A program made the translations under genes and the position numbers. This document shows positions 1-9,003 of a DNA stretch of 64,000 bases, in pieces; within the stretch, counting starts at the first letter, position 1, and every line of letters starts with the position of its first letter. Below the pieces are notes generated by a model. The model did no database searches, was not told the DNA's origin, and saw only the letters and a list, made by a program, of their open reading frames with translations. The DNA is from Mycobacterium sp. 155 (GTDB taxonomy: Bacteria > Actinomycetota > Actinomycetes > Mycobacteriales > Mycobacteriaceae). The DNA is taken from the NCBI RefSeq assembly GCF_000373905.1, contig NZ_KB892705.1:3329184-3393183 (forward strand), in the 5' to 3' direction.

Positions 1-471
1 CCCGAGTCCGACGTCGATTCGCTCAACTCCTGGGACGACGTCAAGTTCCTCGATGTCCGGCTCAACCGGCTGCACACCTGGCATCGCGACGGTCTGCTGT
101 GTATCGGCGATGCGGCACACGCCATGTCCCCTGCCGGCGGCGTCGGCATCAACGTCGCGATCCAGGACGCCGCGGCGGCGGCCCGCTTGCTGTACCAACC
201 GCTGCGCGAACACCGCATCGCCGAGTCGGACCTGGCCGCGGTCCAACGGCAACGCACCCTGCCCACCATCGTCACCCAGGGGTTCCAGCGGATCGTGCAC
301 CGGCAGGTGCTGGCACCCGCCATGGCCGGCGGGGAGATCACCCCGTCGAAGGCGCTCCAGCGGCTACTGCACTGGCTACCCAGATTGTCGACTGTGCCCG
401 GCTACATCATCGGCACAGGAGTGCGTCCCGAACATGTTCCCGCTGCCGCCCGGCGGCATCAGGGAGCGTGA
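1..471 (+). CDS. FAD-dependent monooxygenase/oxidoreductase, C-terminal part (truncated by window edge)
   Basis: The reading frame is open from base 1 to a stop at 471, so only the last ~156 residues of the protein are present and the start lies outside the window. The fragment carries the GD motif of class A flavoprotein monooxygenases (CIGDAAHAMSPAGGVGINVA, around bases 100-160), which binds the ribityl/pyrophosphate part of FAD. The family hydroxylates or oxidises aromatic or other small substrates with NAD(P)H and O2, but the substrate cannot be read from this part. It ends 12 bp before the convergent PrsW-type gene. The family assignment is solid; the specific function is unknown. Confidence 0.85.
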   Translation, partial: PESDVDSLNSWDDVKFLDVRLNRLHTWHRDGLLCIGDAAHAMSPAGGVGINVAIQDAAAAARLLYQPLREHRIAESDLAAVQRQRTLPTIVTQGFQRIVHRQVLAPAMAGGEITPSKALQRLLHWLPRLSTVPGYIIGTGVRPEHVPAAARRHQGA

Positions 472-483
472 GGGTCTCACCGC

Positions 484-1641
484 TCACCACCGAGACGGTT
501 CACCGCTGCGGATCCGGCCGATCTCCGAGCGAGCGAACTGCACGGCCGGGGTCTCGGCGCCGCGAGACCGGGCCAGTTCCTGGGCCAGGTCACGGCCGGC
601 CTGCAGGATCTGGCGGGCTTTGCGCCGAGCTGCCCTGGGTCGCAAGGATTTCCGATAGCGCCGTCGGGTTTTGCGGTTGCCGGCAATGGCGTCGAGCTCG
701 ACCTCGGCAAGCACGCCCGACGCCACCTCTGGAGCCAGCACGCCGCGCAGCAGGGCGCGTTCCTGTGGCACGGTGAGCACATACACCCGAAAGAAGATGA
801 TCAGCGTCACCACCAGGATGCCCGCCCAAAGCCCGACGAGCAGCAGCCCGCGGCCGCCGACCAGGGCCCCGGCCGAGTCCCAGAGCCCGTGTAGCACCGG
901 CGCCGTCACCATGAGCAACAGCCCCCGGCCGACCCTACGAGGTTCCGCCGGGCGGCCCAGCAGATAGATGAGCCCGGCGCAGAAGATGGCCGTGTAGGCG
1001 AAGTGACCGCCGACCCCGGTCAGCATGCGCAGCACCATGACGAGCGCCATGCCCTGCTCGTTGCGCAACGCGTACAGCATGTCTTCCAGCAACTGGAAAC
1101 CGAGGCCGATGACCAATCCGATGATGAATCCGTCGAATGCGGTCCGGACGATGCGGGGTGCCAGCACGATGATCAGGACCAGCCCGGCACCCTTGGCGAG
1201 CTCCTCGGTGATGGGCGCCGACAGTCCGGCCGCCCAGTCCAATGACCAGCGCTGGCCGAACTGTTTGGCATAGATGTCTCCGATCGCGGTGTTGGCGACG
1301 GCAGCCATCGCCCAGGTTGCGGCGAAGGCACCCCACACCAGCGCAGTGATCAGCAGTTTGACCGGCAGATCGGTATACCGGTCGGCCCGCTGCGCCAACC
1401 ACCAGATGACGGCACCGTAGATCGCGAACACGGTGGCCGCGGTCAGCACCGAGTACGAGTGGAAGCGCCCCACCGAATCGACGAACTGGCCGAGCCCGAC
1501 GAGGACCAGCAGCACATACACCCAGAAGGCGAGGTTGCGCGGCTGGATGAACACGAAGCGACGCCCCCACCCCGAGGCGTCGATCGCCGATACCCGCGCG
1601 GCGACAAGAGAATCCATCTGGACCCTGTCCGGCGCGGTCAT
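484..1641 (-). CDS. PrsW-family glutamic-type intramembrane protease
   Basis: This 385-residue polytopic membrane protein has about eight hydrophobic segments and a charged, Arg/Lys-rich cytoplasmic C-terminal tail of ~90 residues. It carries the PrsW signature: an EE pair in PITEELAKG near residue 145, a second acidic motif in QLLEDMLYA near residue 185, a His in GVGGHFAY and a His in VLHGLWD. In Bacillus, PrsW makes the first cut in an anti-sigma factor; here the substrate is unknown. The start codon overlaps the stop of the upstream gene (1638-2270) by 4 bp (ATGA), so the two are very probably co-translated and the neighbour may be a partner or substrate. The long basic tail is not part of the catalytic core. 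Confidence 0.85.
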   Translation of the reverse strand: MTAPDRVQMDSLVAARVSAIDASGWGRRFVFIQPRNLAFWVYVLLVLVGLGQFVDSVGRFHSYSVLTAATVFAIYGAVIWWLAQRADRYTDLPVKLLITALVWGAFAATWAMAAVANTAIGDIYAKQFGQRWSLDWAAGLSAPITEELAKGAGLVLIIVLAPRIVRTAFDGFIIGLVIGLGFQLLEDMLYALRNEQGMALVMVLRMLTGVGGHFAYTAIFCAGLIYLLGRPAEPRRVGRGLLLMVTAPVLHGLWDSAGALVGGRGLLLVGLWAGILVVTLIIFFRVYVLTVPQERALLRGVLAPEVASGVLAEVELDAIAGNRKTRRRYRKSLRPRAARRKARQILQAGRDLAQELARSRGAETPAVQFARSEIGRIRSGEPSRW

Positions 1642-2270
1642 CGGCCCGCCTGCGCGTCCCGCCGGATGCTGTTGATCATCCGGTTGGCTATGTCGCGGTC
1701 ACTGCTGGTGGCCAACAGCGGTTCGACCGCGACGGCTTTTACCGCGAACCCGTCGATGACGAACGCAGCCAACACCTTGTGCGCCGTCGCATCCGTGACA
1801 TCGACGGTCCGGCCCTGCACGCCCTGATCTGTGGTCAGCGGAGCCCGGGGGCTCGTCGTCGGGTCAGTTCCGTCGGGCTCGGTCCGCCGCACGCGCTCCT
1901 CGAGCTGGTTCAGCGCAGCGTCGGCATCACCGCTGAACGCCACCACCCCGACGGATAGTGACGCGTCTCCGTTGACCACAGTTGCGGTGGTCGGGTAGCC
2001 GCCCGCCGGTTCGTTGCCGCGGCGCACGCCGTCGGTGATGCCCCAGCCCGGCTCGGGCACGAACGTGACACCGTCGGCTAATTCCATGACATCGCCGGGC
2101 GCCACCTGTTCGGTGTAGGCGAACGACGAATTCACCGCCGGCGCAACCACAGTCATCACAATCGCAAGGCAGAGGACAGCCAGGGCCGGAGGAATGGTCC
2201 GGCGGTCGAGGCCGCACCAGCGCCGATCGGCGGGCACCCACCGCGCGTCGGGCTCGTAAACGGGCTCCAT
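1638..2270 (-). CDS. Membrane-anchored extracytoplasmic protein of unknown function
   Basis: This 210-residue protein has one N-terminal membrane segment (about residues 28-48) followed by a ~155-residue domain predicted to lie outside the cytoplasm. I do not recognise a named family. The first part of the soluble region (DGVTFVPEPGWGI) resembles mycobacterial exported proteins that stand beside membrane proteases. The gene overlaps the PrsW-type gene by 4 bp and is transcribed first. That pairing suggests it works with the protease, as regulator or substrate, but this is inference from position only. Confidence 0.7.
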   Translation of the reverse strand: MEPVYEPDARWVPADRRWCGLDRRTIPPALAVLCLAIVMTVVAPAVNSSFAYTEQVAPGDVMELADGVTFVPEPGWGITDGVRRGNEPAGGYPTTATVVNGDASLSVGVVAFSGDADAALNQLEERVRRTEPDGTDPTTSPRAPLTTDQGVQGRTVDVTDATAHKVLAAFVIDGFAVKAVAVEPLLATSSDRDIANRMINSIRRDAQAGR

Positions 2271-2436
2271 GTGCGCAGATTACCGGCGCCTTTCCCTGCC
2301 GGGCTAATCCACTTTCTCATGTGGCGCAGATCACTTGACGCCCGCGGAATCGCGGCTCAGGTATCCCACTTGTAGCAGTTAGTTGCCACTCCGACACCGA
2401 AGCCGTGGCAAACGGAACGAGATGGGAGTGGCATCC

Positions 2437-3186
2437 GTGATCACCAGAATGGCGCGATCCACGATGTACACAGTGCTCGCCTTGGCGGCGATCGTCGTCG
2501 GCTCGCTGGCCGGCCCGATCGCTTCGGCCAACGCCGCGGACGACCAGTGTGCCAACGTCGAAGTCGTTTTTGCTCGCGGGACGTTCGAGGCACCCGGCAT
2601 CGGGGGCACTGGGCAGGCATTCGTCGATGCGCTCACCGCCCGGCTGCCCGGCAAGTCCGTCGACGTGTACGCGGTGAACTACCCGGCATCGCTGGACTTC
2701 GGACAGGCCGTCGACGGAATTGCCGACGCCAGCAACAAGATTCAGTCGATCGCGGCGAGCTGCCCGGCAACCCGGATCGTGCTCGGCGGCTACTCGCAGG
2801 GCGCCGCGGTGGCGGCTTACACCACCTCGGCTTCCGTTCCAGCCGGTTTCGTCCTGCCTGCGAGCATCTCCGGCCCGATGCCGCCCGCGGTCGCCTCACA
2901 CGTCGCCGCCGTCGCACTGTTCGGCACACCGGACAGCTGGTTCCTGAACCTCGCAGATAACGACGCACCTCCGATCGCCATCGGCCCGCTGTACTCGGCC
3001 AAGACCATTCAGTTGTGCGCGACGGGCGATCCGGTGTGCGACCCCGGCGGTATGAACCGGTCGGCCCACAGCTCCTACAAGGACAACGGGATGGCCATCC
3101 AAGCGGCCGATTTCGCAGCCCGCCAGTTGGGTGTCTCGACTCCGGCAGCAACGGTGGTGCAGACCGCGGGCGACGCCGGAAACTGA
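2437..3186 (+). CDS. Secreted cutinase-family serine esterase (Culp-like)
   Basis: This is a secreted alpha/beta-hydrolase of about 249 residues. A signal peptide (hydrophobic core TMYTVLALAAIVVGSLAG, cleavage after ANA) precedes a mature domain with the cutinase nucleophile motif GGYSQGAAVA and a C-terminal DPVCDPGG...SAHSSY region carrying the catalytic Asp and His; paired cysteines are conserved. Mycobacterial cutinase-like proteins act on esters, phospholipids or Tweens rather than plant cutin. I chose the GTG at 2437 because GGGAG lies 8 nt upstream. An ATG at 2422 and a TTG at 2383 are in frame but less well supported. The gene ends 55 bp before a GntR regulator in the same direction. 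Confidence 0.9.
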   Translation: MITRMARSTMYTVLALAAIVVGSLAGPIASANAADDQCANVEVVFARGTFEAPGIGGTGQAFVDALTARLPGKSVDVYAVNYPASLDFGQAVDGIADASNKIQSIAASCPATRIVLGGYSQGAAVAAYTTSASVPAGFVLPASISGPMPPAVASHVAAVALFGTPDSWFLNLADNDAPPIAIGPLYSAKTIQLCATGDPVCDPGGMNRSAHSSYKDNGMAIQAADFAARQLGVSTPAATVVQTAGDAGN

Positions 3187-3241
3187 TCGGGCACCCGTCC
3201 CGGCGTTGACAGCCGTGATCGCCGACAGGCACGCTGGCTTC

Positions 3242-3946
3242 ATGAATCTGCCCGATAGCTGGACAGATCGTCCCGCGGCCGTCGTGCGCCGCAACGCCGC
3301 GGAAACGGTGTTCGACGATCTGCGCTCGGCCATCGAGAACGGTGACTTGCCGCTCGGCGTGAAACTGCCTCCCGAGGCCGCGCTGGCCGAGCGTTACGGC
3401 GTCAGCCGCTCGGTCATCCGGGAGGCGCTGCGGTCCTGCCAGACGCTCGGGCTCACCGAAACACGGACCGGTTCGGGCACCACAGTGATCTCGACCCACT
3501 CCGCCGCACCGCGCTACGGCCAGTTCGCCGCCCGCGACCTCGTGGAGGCCAGGCCCTATATCGAGGTACCGGCCGCCGGGTGGGCGGCACGACGCCGCAC
3601 CGAAGCCGAATTGGCCAGGTTGACAGCGATTGTCGATGCGATGAGCGCCGAAACGGATCCGGCCCGCTGGGTCAAGATGGACACCGATTTTCATCTCTGC
3701 ATCGCCCGCGCGTCAGGCAACGAGGTGTTCTCCACCGTGGTCGGCGCGATCCGCGGTGCCTTGTCGACCCAGTCCCGGTTACTCAACGCCGGTATCCACG
3801 AACGGCGCACGGCGTCCGACCGCGAACACCGTAAGATCCTCGACGCCATCACCGCAGGGGATTTCGCCGACGCTTCCGAGCGTATGCGTCAGCACCTCGA
3901 CCGCGTGGAGGACGCCGTGAACAAACTGACCCCCATGACGCCCTGA
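3242..3946 (+). CDS. GntR-family transcriptional regulator, FadR/FCD subgroup
   Basis: The 234-residue protein has an N-terminal winged helix (ETVFDDLRSAIENGDLPLG, then LAERYGVSRSVIREALR around residues 20-70). An all-helical C-terminal FCD ligand domain follows, with Asp/His residues in DTDFHLCIA and in the DREHRKIL helix that in relatives coordinate a metal near the effector. Such proteins usually repress a neighbouring catabolic or transport gene until a small carboxylic acid binds. The permease gene begins ~100 bp downstream on the same strand, which makes it a plausible target. The ATG at 3242 gives the normal FadR-type N-terminus; the upstream extension of the frame overlaps the cutinase gene and is rejected. 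Confidence 0.9.
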   Translation: MNLPDSWTDRPAAVVRRNAAETVFDDLRSAIENGDLPLGVKLPPEAALAERYGVSRSVIREALRSCQTLGLTETRTGSGTTVISTHSAAPRYGQFAARDLVEARPYIEVPAAGWAARRRTEAELARLTAIVDAMSAETDPARWVKMDTDFHLCIARASGNEVFSTVVGAIRGALSTQSRLLNAGIHERRTASDREHRKILDAITAGDFADASERMRQHLDRVEDAVNKLTPMTP

Positions 3947-4047
3947 AACCCTGCACCGAAGTTCACGTCCTTGACGGAAAAACGTGACCGGTGTCACACT
4001 CGTTCAATCAGGCTGTCCGACAGCTGCACAGCCGAGATTGGACTCCG

Positions 4048-5541
4048 ATGACCGCGCAGTCTCCGCAAGCCCAACCCGCTGCCGTCCCGTCGCCCAACCT
4101 GACGAAGGAAGACGCGGGCTACCACAAGGGCCTCAAGCCTCGGCAGCTGCAGATGATCGCGATCGGCGGCGCCATCGGCACCGGTCTCTTCCTCGGTGCC
4201 GGCGGTCGGCTCGCCTCGGCGGGGCCGGGCCTGTTCCTGGTGTATGCCGTCTGCGGCGTCTTCGTGTTCCTGATCCTTCGGGCGCTCGGCGAACTCGTGT
4301 TGCACCGGCCGTCGTCGGGATCGTTCGTGTCCTACGCCCGCGAGTTCTACGGGGAGAAAGCGGCGTTCGCGGTCGGCTGGCTGTACTTTCTGAACTGGGC
4401 GATGACGGCGATCGTCGACACCACGGCCATCGCCACCTACTTCCACTACTGGAAGACGTTCGACGTCGTCCCCCAGTGGCTGTTGGCTTTGCTGGCGTTG
4501 GCGATTGTGCTTGGAGTGAACCTGATCTCGGTCAAGGTGTTCGGGGAGATGGAGTTCTGGGCCGCGCTGATCAAAGTACTCGCGCTCATGACATTCCTCG
4601 TCGTCGGCACCATCTTCCTGGCCGGCCGTTATCCGGTCGCCGGCCAGAGCACCGGCCTGAGCATCATCGCGCAACACGGCGGCTTGTTCCCGACGGGCGT
4701 ACTGCCGCTGCTGATCGTCACCTCCGGTGTCGTGTTCGCCTATGCCGCAGTCGAATTGGTCGGTACCGCGGCCGGCGAGACGGCGGATCCGGAGAAGATC
4801 ATGCCGCGCGCCATCAACTCCGTAGTAGCCCGCATCGCGATCTTCTACGTCGGATCGGTGGTGCTGCTCGCGCTGCTGCTGCCGTACACCGCCTACGACA
4901 AGCACGAAAGCCCGTTCGTCACGTTCTTTTCCAAGATCGGTTTCAGTGGCGCAGGCGATCTGATGAACGTCGTCGTGCTCACCGCCGCATTCTCCAGTCT
5001 CAACGCCGGCTTGTACTCCACCGGCCGGATCCTTCGCTCGATGGCGATGAACGGCAGCGCACCCAGGTTCACGGCGCGGATGTCGCGCAGCGGCGTGCCG
5101 TACGGCGGGATCGTATTGACGTGTGTGATCTGCCTGTTCGGTGTGGTGCTCAACGCTTTTGAGCCGGGTGAGGCCTTCGAGATCGTGCTCAACATGGCCG
5201 CGCTCGGCATCATCGCCTCGTGGGGCACGATCGTGCTGTGTCAGTTGCGCCTGGTGAAGATGGCCGACGCGGGCATCATGAAGCGGCCCAGCTTCCGGAT
5301 GCCGCTCACCCCGTATACCGGATATGCGACGCTGCTGTTCCTGTTCGCGGTCCTGGTGTTGATGGCCTTCGACGCTCCGATCGGCACCTGGACGATCGGG
5401 ACACTGGTGATTCTCATCCCGATGCTCATCGGCGGTTGGTACCTGGTTCGCGGCCGGGTGATGGCGGCCGCGCAAGAGCGCATGGGCTATACGGGTGAAT
5501 TCCCGGTGGTGGCTAATCGTCCGGTGGATCCTGAAGAGTGA
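4048..5541 (+). CDS. ansP: Amino-acid permease, L-asparagine permease type (AnsP-like)
   Basis: This is a 497-residue APC-superfamily transporter with 12 predicted membrane segments. The N-terminal region [20 protein letters not shown] followed by [10 protein letters not shown] is the conserved first helix of the amino-acid transporter family, and the [19 protein letters not shown] loop fits the GabP/AnsP branch. Overall it resembles mycobacterial AnsP1/AnsP2 (L-asparagine/aspartate uptake). Start 4048 lies just ahead of the conserved region, though no strong ribosome binding site is seen. The preceding GntR gene may regulate it. Substrate is inferred from similarity recall only; GABA or another amino acid is possible. 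Confidence 0.85.
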   Translation: MTAQSPQAQPAAVPSPNLTKEDAGYHKGLKPRQLQMIAIGGAIGTGLFLGAGGRLASAGPGLFLVYAVCGVFVFLILRALGELVLHRPSSGSFVSYAREFYGEKAAFAVGWLYFLNWAMTAIVDTTAIATYFHYWKTFDVVPQWLLALLALAIVLGVNLISVKVFGEMEFWAALIKVLALMTFLVVGTIFLAGRYPVAGQSTGLSIIAQHGGLFPTGVLPLLIVTSGVVFAYAAVELVGTAAGETADPEKIMPRAINSVVARIAIFYVGSVVLLALLLPYTAYDKHESPFVTFFSKIGFSGAGDLMNVVVLTAAFSSLNAGLYSTGRILRSMAMNGSAPRFTARMSRSGVPYGGIVLTCVICLFGVVLNAFEPGEAFEIVLNMAALGIIASWGTIVLCQLRLVKMADAGIMKRPSFRMPLTPYTGYATLLFLFAVLVLMAFDAPIGTWTIGTLVILIPMLIGGWYLVRGRVMAAAQERMGYTGEFPVVANRPVDPEE

Positions 5542-5573
5542 GACCCACAGGCTTGCGATGACGAGGTGAACCG

Positions 5574-5756
5574 ATGACCCGTAACCGTTACGCCGCCCGG
5601 CCACCGCTGTACGGGATGGTGATGGTGTTCGTCGCGATGGCGATCGTAGCGATCACCGCGTACTACCACATGGGCTGGTGGTCGATCATCGGCTACGCCG
5701 TCGCCGCGGTCACGGCGATCGGCGGCTTCGCGCTCGCATTCCGCGACTTGTCCTGA
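5574..5756 (+). CDS. Small two-helix membrane protein
   Basis: This 60-residue ORF has two hydrophobic segments (YGMVMVFVAMAIVAITAYY and WWSIIGYAVAAVTAIGGFAL) and almost no soluble part. GAGGTGAA stands 5-6 nt before the ATG, a reasonable ribosome binding site. It begins 33 bp after the permease stop on the same strand and so is probably co-transcribed with it. No family is recognised. It could be a small transporter accessory or simply a conserved actinobacterial mini-membrane protein. Confidence 0.6.
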   Translation: MTRNRYAARPPLYGMVMVFVAMAIVAITAYYHMGWWSIIGYAVAAVTAIGGFALAFRDLS

Positions 5757-6060
5757 CGGAGAACGGCGATGAGATCCGAATCTCCACTTGTGTGCCCGGC
5801 ATCACCGACCACGGCTTCACCTTCAACCAGTTCCTGCTGACCGGCGACGAACCGTTCCTTTTCCACACCGGACAATACCCGGCCCTCACCGAATCCGATT
5901 GCGTGACACCGGCATTGGAAGCAGATGGGCTATTCCGCAACTGGCCGAGCTGAACCCGCCGACGCTGGCGATCCTGCACGGCTCGTCGTATACCGGCGAC
6001 GGCGCTGCTCAGCTACGCGCTCTTGCCGGCGGCTACGCAGCGATGTCCGGCGCGTCATAG
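5756..6060 (+). pseudogene. Remnant of an MBL-fold (metallo-beta-lactamase) hydrolase
   Basis: Two pieces of one protein family can be read in different frames. The first (frame of base 5759, to about 5950) gives DEIRISTCVPGITDHGFTFNQ and then FLLTGDEPFLFHTG, the typical start of an MBL-fold di-metal protein. The second (frame of base 5788, about 5930-6058) gives PQLAELNPPTLAILHGSSYT and GDGAAQLRAL, the typical end of the same family. The ~120-150 residues that should lie between, including the HxHxDH metal motif, are missing and the frame shifts at the junction. This is a gene decayed by internal deletion, with no sign of function. Confidence 0.7.
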
Positions 6061-6095
6061 CCCGATCCGCGCAGCTCAGTGCATAGCCTTGTCGC

Positions 6096-6638
6096 GTGAT
6101 GACTCGGCGAATGCTGGGTGCCTTGCTGGCAGCTGGCGCCGTGCTCACAGCGTGCCATTCCAGCATCGAGGGCACCCCCGTCACCAGCGCACCCCAACTG
6201 GGCGAACCCAGCTTCCCGACGCCCCGTCCGAGCCGGTCCAGCCCGGCGCCTTCACCCAGCACCACCACAGCGCCGAGTACACCTCAGGGGCCGGCCGGCG
6301 CCACACAGCTCGAACCAAAGAACGGCTACGTCTTCATCCAAACCAAGTCCGGTAAGACGCGCTGCCAGATCTCCAGCGAAGAAGTCGGCTGCGAATCCGA
6401 GTTCACCAATTCACCGGTCATCGACGGCTCGCCCGCCAACGGGGTTCGCGTCGGAGCTGACGGCCAAATCCGTTGGTTGGTAGGTAATCTCGGCGATATC
6501 CCGGCGGTGACCCTGGACTACCGCAGCTACCGGGCACTGGGTTGGACCATCGATGCCGACAGCGACGGCACCCGGTTCACCAACGACGCCAGCGGTCACG
6601 GCATGGTTGTCGCGGTGCAGGGTGTACAGACGTTTTAG
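6096..6638 (+). CDS. Putative lipoprotein of unknown function
   Basis: This 180-residue protein begins with a lipoprotein signal peptide: MTRRMLGALLAAGAVLTAC with lipobox LTAC, so Cys20 is the likely lipidation site. A Pro/Ser/Thr-rich linker (residues ~35-70) leads to a ~110-residue domain beginning NGYVFIQTKSGKTRCQI, with two further cysteines that could form a disulfide. Similar small mycobacterial lipoproteins exist but I cannot attach a function. The next gene follows after a tandem 35-bp repeat. Confidence 0.75.
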   Translation: MMTRRMLGALLAAGAVLTACHSSIEGTPVTSAPQLGEPSFPTPRPSRSSPAPSPSTTTAPSTPQGPAGATQLEPKNGYVFIQTKSGKTRCQISSEEVGCESEFTNSPVIDGSPANGVRVGADGQIRWLVGNLGDIPAVTLDYRSYRALGWTIDADSDGTRFTNDASGHGMVVAVQGVQTF

Positions 6639-6652
6639 AGTTGCGGTATGAG

Positions 6653-6722
6653 TTCCAGCGAGGAGCCGAAGGCGGATCGCGCATGACTTCCAGCGAGGAG
6701 CCGAAGGCGGATCGCGCATGAC
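6653..6722 (+). repeat. Perfect tandem duplication of a 35-bp MIRU-like repeat
   Basis: The 35-mer at 6653-6687 is repeated exactly at 6688-6722. Each unit contains GCGAGGAGCC, GGCGGATCGCGC and ends in ATGAC. The second unit supplies the ATG of the next gene at 6718, while the first ends in an equivalent ATGA. A related element lies on the minus strand at 12829-12858. Ends that overlap start and stop codons are a hallmark of mycobacterial interspersed repetitive units. Confidence 0.85.
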
Positions 6723-7344
6723 CACAGCAGCCAAGCGTGAGCGCGCGGCGCTCGTCGAAACCATGCGATCCGCAGGCCCGGATGCCCCTACGTTGTGCGA
6801 GGGCTGGAAAACCCGTGATCTGGCCGCCCACCTGGTGGTGCGGGAGCACAGGCTCGATGCGGCACCTGGCATTCTCCTGCCACAGCTGGCCGGCTACACG
6901 GCCAGAGTTCAGGACCAAATAACGGTCGCCACCGGCTGGGACGAGCTGGTCGACAAGATCGCCGCGGGCCCGCCCTTGTACTCACCGTTCTTCCTGCTCG
7001 ACCCGCTGGTCAACGTCGCCGAGATGTTCATCCACAACGAGGATGTGCGACGTGCCCAACCCGGCTGGAAGCCAAGGGAACTCGACGAATCCACCGTGAG
7101 CACACTGGCCCGCATGGTGTCCGGCATGGCCAGGATGACGATGTCGAGATCACCGGCACGGGTCACGTTGAACACCCCCGACGGCAAGACGCTGGTCACG
7201 GTCGGACACGGCCCAGCGGTCACCGTTACCGGTGCACCCAGTGAGCTGCTGATGTTCGCCGCGGGCCGCGAACAGGCCGAGGTGACGTTCTCCGGCGACG
7301 ACGACGCCGTCGCCGCGCTGCGGGCCGCCCGCCGCGGCCTCTAG
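6718..7344 (+). CDS. DinB-like / maleylpyruvate isomerase-fold protein (TIGR03085 type)
   Basis: This 208-residue protein opens with RERAALVETMRSAGPDAPTL and CEGWKTRDLAAHLVVREHRL, the hallmark of the actinobacterial DinB-like four-helix metal-binding families; the His of AAHL and later His residues are candidate metal ligands. Relatives use mycothiol or have unknown substrates, so the exact role is open. The ATG at 6718 lies inside the end of the tandem 35-bp repeat, which suggests that the repeat supplies the translation start region (GAGGAG about 20 nt upstream). It ends by overlapping the convergent 13E12 gene by 4 bp. Confidence 0.8.
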   Translation: MTTAAKRERAALVETMRSAGPDAPTLCEGWKTRDLAAHLVVREHRLDAAPGILLPQLAGYTARVQDQITVATGWDELVDKIAAGPPLYSPFFLLDPLVNVAEMFIHNEDVRRAQPGWKPRELDESTVSTLARMVSGMARMTMSRSPARVTLNTPDGKTLVTVGHGPAVTVTGAPSELLMFAAGREQAEVTFSGDDDAVAALRAARRGL

Positions 7345-8837
7345 GGATCGTCGGGCCCGTGGCGGTTGCTGGGCTCGTCGGACTTCCGGCTGGGCTTCTC
7401 AGACTCCGCGTCGCGCATCAAGGCGTCGGTGGCGTCCGCGCCGCAGCCATCGCTGAGCGGCTCTTCGTTCGGGTGGGAGAGGTCTTCGGGGTGCCAGTAG
7501 TGGTTGAGGCGGTCTTGGCCGGTGTCGAGCAGTAGGGGTGGGATCCATTCGACGCGGCCGTCGGTGCGGATGTGGGTGGTCCAGCCGTGCTTGTTGACGA
7601 GGCGATTGTCTGCGGGGCAGGCCAGGGCCAGGTCGGTGATGTCGGTCCGGCCGCCTTGGGCGTAGTCCCGTTGGCCGTGATGGCCCTGGCAGCGGTCCGG
7701 TGGGTTCGCGCAGCCCGGTTTGGTGCAGCCACGATCGCGGGCGTGCAGCACGAGGCGTTGCCCGGGCGAGGCGATGCGTTTACTGCGGCCCAGATACAGG
7801 GGTATTTCTTTGTGGTTGGCGAACACCGCCAGGTAGTGCCGGGCGTGGGCGGCCATGGCGATGACCTGCGGGATGGATAGTCGGGTGCCGCTGCTGGTGG
7901 TGGCGACCCCGGAAAGGGATTCCAGTTCCCCCACCGTGGTGCAGATGACCACCGATACCGGTAATCCGTTGTGTTGTCCTAGTGTCCCTGAGGCCAGCAG
8001 TGCGCGGCCCATCGCCAGGAAGGCGTCGTGGGTGCGTTGCGCAGTACTGCGGGTGTCGGTGGCGATGGCCTGCGTGCTGGGGGTGCCGTCGACACACGGA
8101 GTGTCATCGGCACGGTTGCACATACCGGGGGCACCCAACTTGGCCAGGATCGCTGCGAAGGTGGCCGCGGTTTCGGCGTCGAGATACCCGTGCATCTTGC
8201 TCAACCCGTCGAGTCCTTGTGGGGAGATCTGGATGCCGCGGCGACGTTCCTGGACGGATTCGGGGGGTTCGGGGCCGTCCTGGTGGAGCAGAAACGTGAT
8301 GCGTTGGGTACAGCGTTTCAGGATTTCCGGGGAGTTACCGCAGGCGATGGCGGCCAAGTCATCGTCGATCTGGGCGTGGGTTGGTGCGTCCAGCGGCACC
8401 GGGCATGTGTCGAAAAACGTGGTGATGACCGCGACGTGGCCGGTGTTGATCTGGCCGGTGGCCTGGGCTGCGGCGGTGGCCGGCAGGACCGGTGGCAACG
8501 GTTCACCGGTGGTGGCGGTGCGTGGTCCGAGGAGGGCGGCATCGGCGATGCGGCGTGTGGCGTCGGTGCGGCTGATCCGCAACCGGATCGCCAACACCTC
8601 GGCCCAGTTTTTGGCGCCGATCTCGCGGGCGGTGGTCCGGGTTTGGGCTTCGGCGAGTAGCCGATGATCCACGGCGGGGGCGCGGCGGGCGTGGATCTCG
8701 CGGCGGGATTGCAGCTCCAGCAGTTCGGGCAGGGTCATCGCCGCGAAGGTCAACGCGGCCAGTTTCTCGCAGACCGTGTCGTACTCGTCGAACACCGCCA
8801 GCACCGTTTCCCGGTCCACGACGGCATTCGCAAGCAT
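7341..8837 (-). CDS. 13E12-repeat family protein: DUF222 domain plus C-terminal HNH endonuclease motif
   Basis: The 498-residue protein has the usual 13E12 layout. A helical DUF222 region (about residues 15-330, including IGAKNWAEVLAIRLRISRTD) is followed by an HNH module: CTKPGCANPPDRCQGHH, then DITDLALACPADNRLVNKHG near residues 385-430. It carries the Cys pair and the HH of an intact catalytic motif. A charged tail rich in Glu, Ser and Asp follows. These genes occur in many diverged copies in mycobacteria and are thought to be mobile or to serve as phage target sites; the nuclease role is inferred from the motif. The upstream 166 bp contains a perfect DnaA-box sequence. Confidence 0.9.
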   Translation of the reverse strand: MLANAVVDRETVLAVFDEYDTVCEKLAALTFAAMTLPELLELQSRREIHARRAPAVDHRLLAEAQTRTTAREIGAKNWAEVLAIRLRISRTDATRRIADAALLGPRTATTGEPLPPVLPATAAAQATGQINTGHVAVITTFFDTCPVPLDAPTHAQIDDDLAAIACGNSPEILKRCTQRITFLLHQDGPEPPESVQERRRGIQISPQGLDGLSKMHGYLDAETAATFAAILAKLGAPGMCNRADDTPCVDGTPSTQAIATDTRSTAQRTHDAFLAMGRALLASGTLGQHNGLPVSVVICTTVGELESLSGVATTSSGTRLSIPQVIAMAAHARHYLAVFANHKEIPLYLGRSKRIASPGQRLVLHARDRGCTKPGCANPPDRCQGHHGQRDYAQGGRTDITDLALACPADNRLVNKHGWTTHIRTDGRVEWIPPLLLDTGQDRLNHYWHPEDLSHPNEEPLSDGCGADATDALMRDAESEKPSRKSDEPSNRHGPDDP

Positions 8838-9003
8838 GTTCGAATTCTACCGCCGCACCCCGACCCGCAAACCAGTTATCCACAACCCCTAGTCCATCCA
8901 CAGGACATGTACGACAACAGAATTCACCAACCTCCGGTTGTCGATCACCAAAGGGCACCCAAGGTGGAGCACGCACACCGTTCGGAGCCCTAGGGTGGAG
9001 GTC
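8838..9003. promoter_or_regulatory. Divergent promoter region with a DnaA-box-like 9-mer
   Basis: This is the 166 bp between the leftward 13E12 gene and the rightward oxidoreductase. It is less GC-rich than its surroundings and contains TTATCCACA at 8876-8884, a perfect match to the bacterial DnaA box, with TCCATCCACAGG ~10 bp further on. A single box is not an origin. The two GAATTC sites at 8842 and 8920 are incidental. Confidence 0.4.

Noticed and set aside
3994..5604. 536-codon minus-strand ORF opposite the permease
   Set aside because: Composition (Arg, His, Gln, Asp) is typical of a reverse-frame artefact of a membrane-protein gene.
7341..8837. 13E12/HNH gene as an insertion sequence
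   Set aside because: No transposase domain, terminal inverted repeats or target-site duplication could be seen around it.
8876..8884. Possible replication origin because of the DnaA box
   Set aside because: Only one perfect box, no dnaA/dnaN context and no AT-rich unwinding element.
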